From an uncultured bacterium (GTDB taxonomy: Bacteria > Bacteroidota > Ignavibacteria > Kapaibacteriales > UBA4661): DNA of 13,537 nt. Below are positions 12,788 to 13,537 of this stretch, one piece after another. The notes under the pieces were generated by a model that did not search any database, was not told the origin of the DNA, and saw nothing but the letters and a program-made list of their open reading frames with translations. A program made the position numbers and the translations under genes. The stretch's first letter is position 1, and each line of letters starts with the position of its first letter. The stretch is from assembly GCA_937899715.1 (NCBI GenBank), contig CALCNX010000001.1:1-13537 (forward strand), in the 5' to 3' direction.

Positions 12788-13519
12788 ATGAATACAAAGC
12801 CCATTATTCTAAAAATTACCATTTTTCGTGAACGATTATTCACTACGCCAATATTGTGGATAATGTTCACAATAACTGTCACTTCTTCCTTATTCGCCCA
12901 GCCTTCGCAGTGGTCTGCAAGGGGCATCGGCGGCGGCGGTGCGTTGTTTTCTCCAAGCTGGAGTCCTCATAACCCGAATGAGCTTTTTGTAGCCTGTGAT
13001 ATGACGGAACTTTTTCATACAACCAATCTAGGGCAGCTTTGGTCTGCAAAGCACTTCCGACAGATCCAAACCTCGAATAGTCGCGGTCAGGTTCAATTTA
13101 CCAACAATCCTTCCTTACTCTACACCGTTGACGCATCAACAATAAACGGAAATGAGGTTTATCGTGCAAAAAAAAGTGTTGATGGAGGAAATACATGGTC
13201 ATACTTGAGCAATGATCCAACCGATGGCGAGACGTATAGCCTATTTGCGGATTATAATCAACCGAATCGTCTTGTCATGAGTGATTACGATGCGCTCTAC
13301 TTTTCCCCCGACGGAGGAGGTACTTTTTCTAAACGATACTCGACCACATCCGATGCAGGGTTGCATATAGCCGGAGCGTTTTTCGACGGCACGACCATTT
13401 ATGTCGGAACAAATCAAGGCATTCTTCGCTCAACCGATAATGGGGCAAGTTTTAGCGTGATGCCTCTCGCGGGAATACCTACTTCTGAGAGCTTGTTTGA
13501 AAAGTCGGAAAGTAGGTAA
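12788..13519 (+). CDS. Exported Asp-box (BNR/sortilin-like) repeat protein, probably truncated
   Basis: The visible protein is 243 residues. A signal peptide is seen (LWIMFTITVTSSLFA-QPSQW), so it is exported. The body is beta-propeller-like: WSARGIGGGGALFSPSWSPHNP is typical of VPS10/sortilin-like repeat proteins, and three Asp-boxes follow, SVDGGNTW (130-137), SPDGGGTF (173-180) and STDNGASF (215-222). Family members normally fill a whole 7-10-bladed propeller of 600 or more residues, often with a type IX sorting domain, so a stop after about three blades is early. The last 11 residues (SESLFEKSESR) do not look like propeller sequence and lie between two arms of a 9-bp inverted repeat, so an insertion or frameshift is possible. 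ATG 12764 is an alternative start overlapping the Hpt gene. Function unknown; glycan or surface binding is possible. Confidence 0.7.
   Translation: MNTKPIILKITIFRERLFTTPILWIMFTITVTSSLFAQPSQWSARGIGGGGALFSPSWSPHNPNELFVACDMTELFHTTNLGQLWSAKHFRQIQTSNSRGQVQFTNNPSLLYTVDASTINGNEVYRAKKSVDGGNTWSYLSNDPTDGETYSLFADYNQPNRLVMSDYDALYFSPDGGGTFSKRYSTTSDAGLHIAGAFFDGTTIYVGTNQGILRSTDNGASFSVMPLAGIPTSESLFEKSESR
13476..13518. repeat. 9-bp inverted repeat around the end of the Asp-box gene
   Basis: TACCTACTT (13476-13484) and AAGTAGGTA (13510-13518) are perfect inverse copies separated by 25 bases. They bracket the odd C-terminal codons and the stop. The arms could form a hairpin or mark the edge of an inserted piece; the window ends too soon to tell. 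Confidence 0.4.
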
Positions 13520-13537
13520 AAAAAGCGGGCAAAGCCC
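13519..13537 (+). terminator. Probable terminator hairpin cut by the window end
   Basis: A run of seven or more A precedes GCGGGC (13525-13530), AAA, and GCCC (13534-13537). If the next bases are GC and a T-run, this is a two-way intrinsic terminator. Only the first arm and part of the second are visible. Confidence 0.4.

Overview
The window looks like Bacteroidota/Chlorobiota-type (FCB group) DNA of moderate GC. The signs are a SusC-like carboxypeptidase-regulatory plus plug plus barrel TonB receptor, a membrane LytTR protein, small Cys-motif proteins ending in F-x-P-P, several genes without a clear Shine-Dalgarno, and one promoter-like match to the Bacteroidetes TTTG / TAnnTTTG pattern. No rRNA, tRNA, CRISPR array or complete mobile element was seen. 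The species cannot be named from sequence alone.

Layout. Bases 1-293 are the 3' end of a methyl-accepting chemotaxis protein (MCP), ending in a possible CheR/CheB docking pentapeptide. A family-4 glycosyltransferase follows (335-1528). A metal/redox cluster runs from about 1600 to 8772: an Fe-S-type Rrf2 regulator, a small Cys protein, an exported HMA-domain protein, a membrane-anchored redoxin with a CxxC, a second small Cys protein, a short reverse-strand gene resembling a degraded clan-AA aspartic protease, a TonB-dependent receptor and a duplicated PepSY membrane protein. A strong intrinsic terminator closes it (8791-8826).

The second half is sensory: a four-TM LytTR transcription factor (8958-9911), a six-TM MCP (10119-11882), a single-domain globin with the expected haem-pocket residues (11960-12385) and a stand-alone Hpt domain (12442-12777). 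The last gene is an exported Asp-box (BNR) protein that stops early, next to inverted repeats at the window edge.

How the genes may work together (inference). The 2106-8772 block reads as an envelope metal-acquisition module. The receptor would take up a metal or metal complex, the HMA protein, redoxin and two Cys proteins would handle thiol/metal chemistry, and the PepSY protein would act in the inner membrane. Copper is the first guess, but the metal is not shown by the sequence. The MCP-globin-Hpt run looks like a split version of a globin-coupled chemoreceptor, with gas/haem sensor, receptor and phosphotransfer domain on separate adjacent genes. These two arrangements are the most interesting parts of the window.
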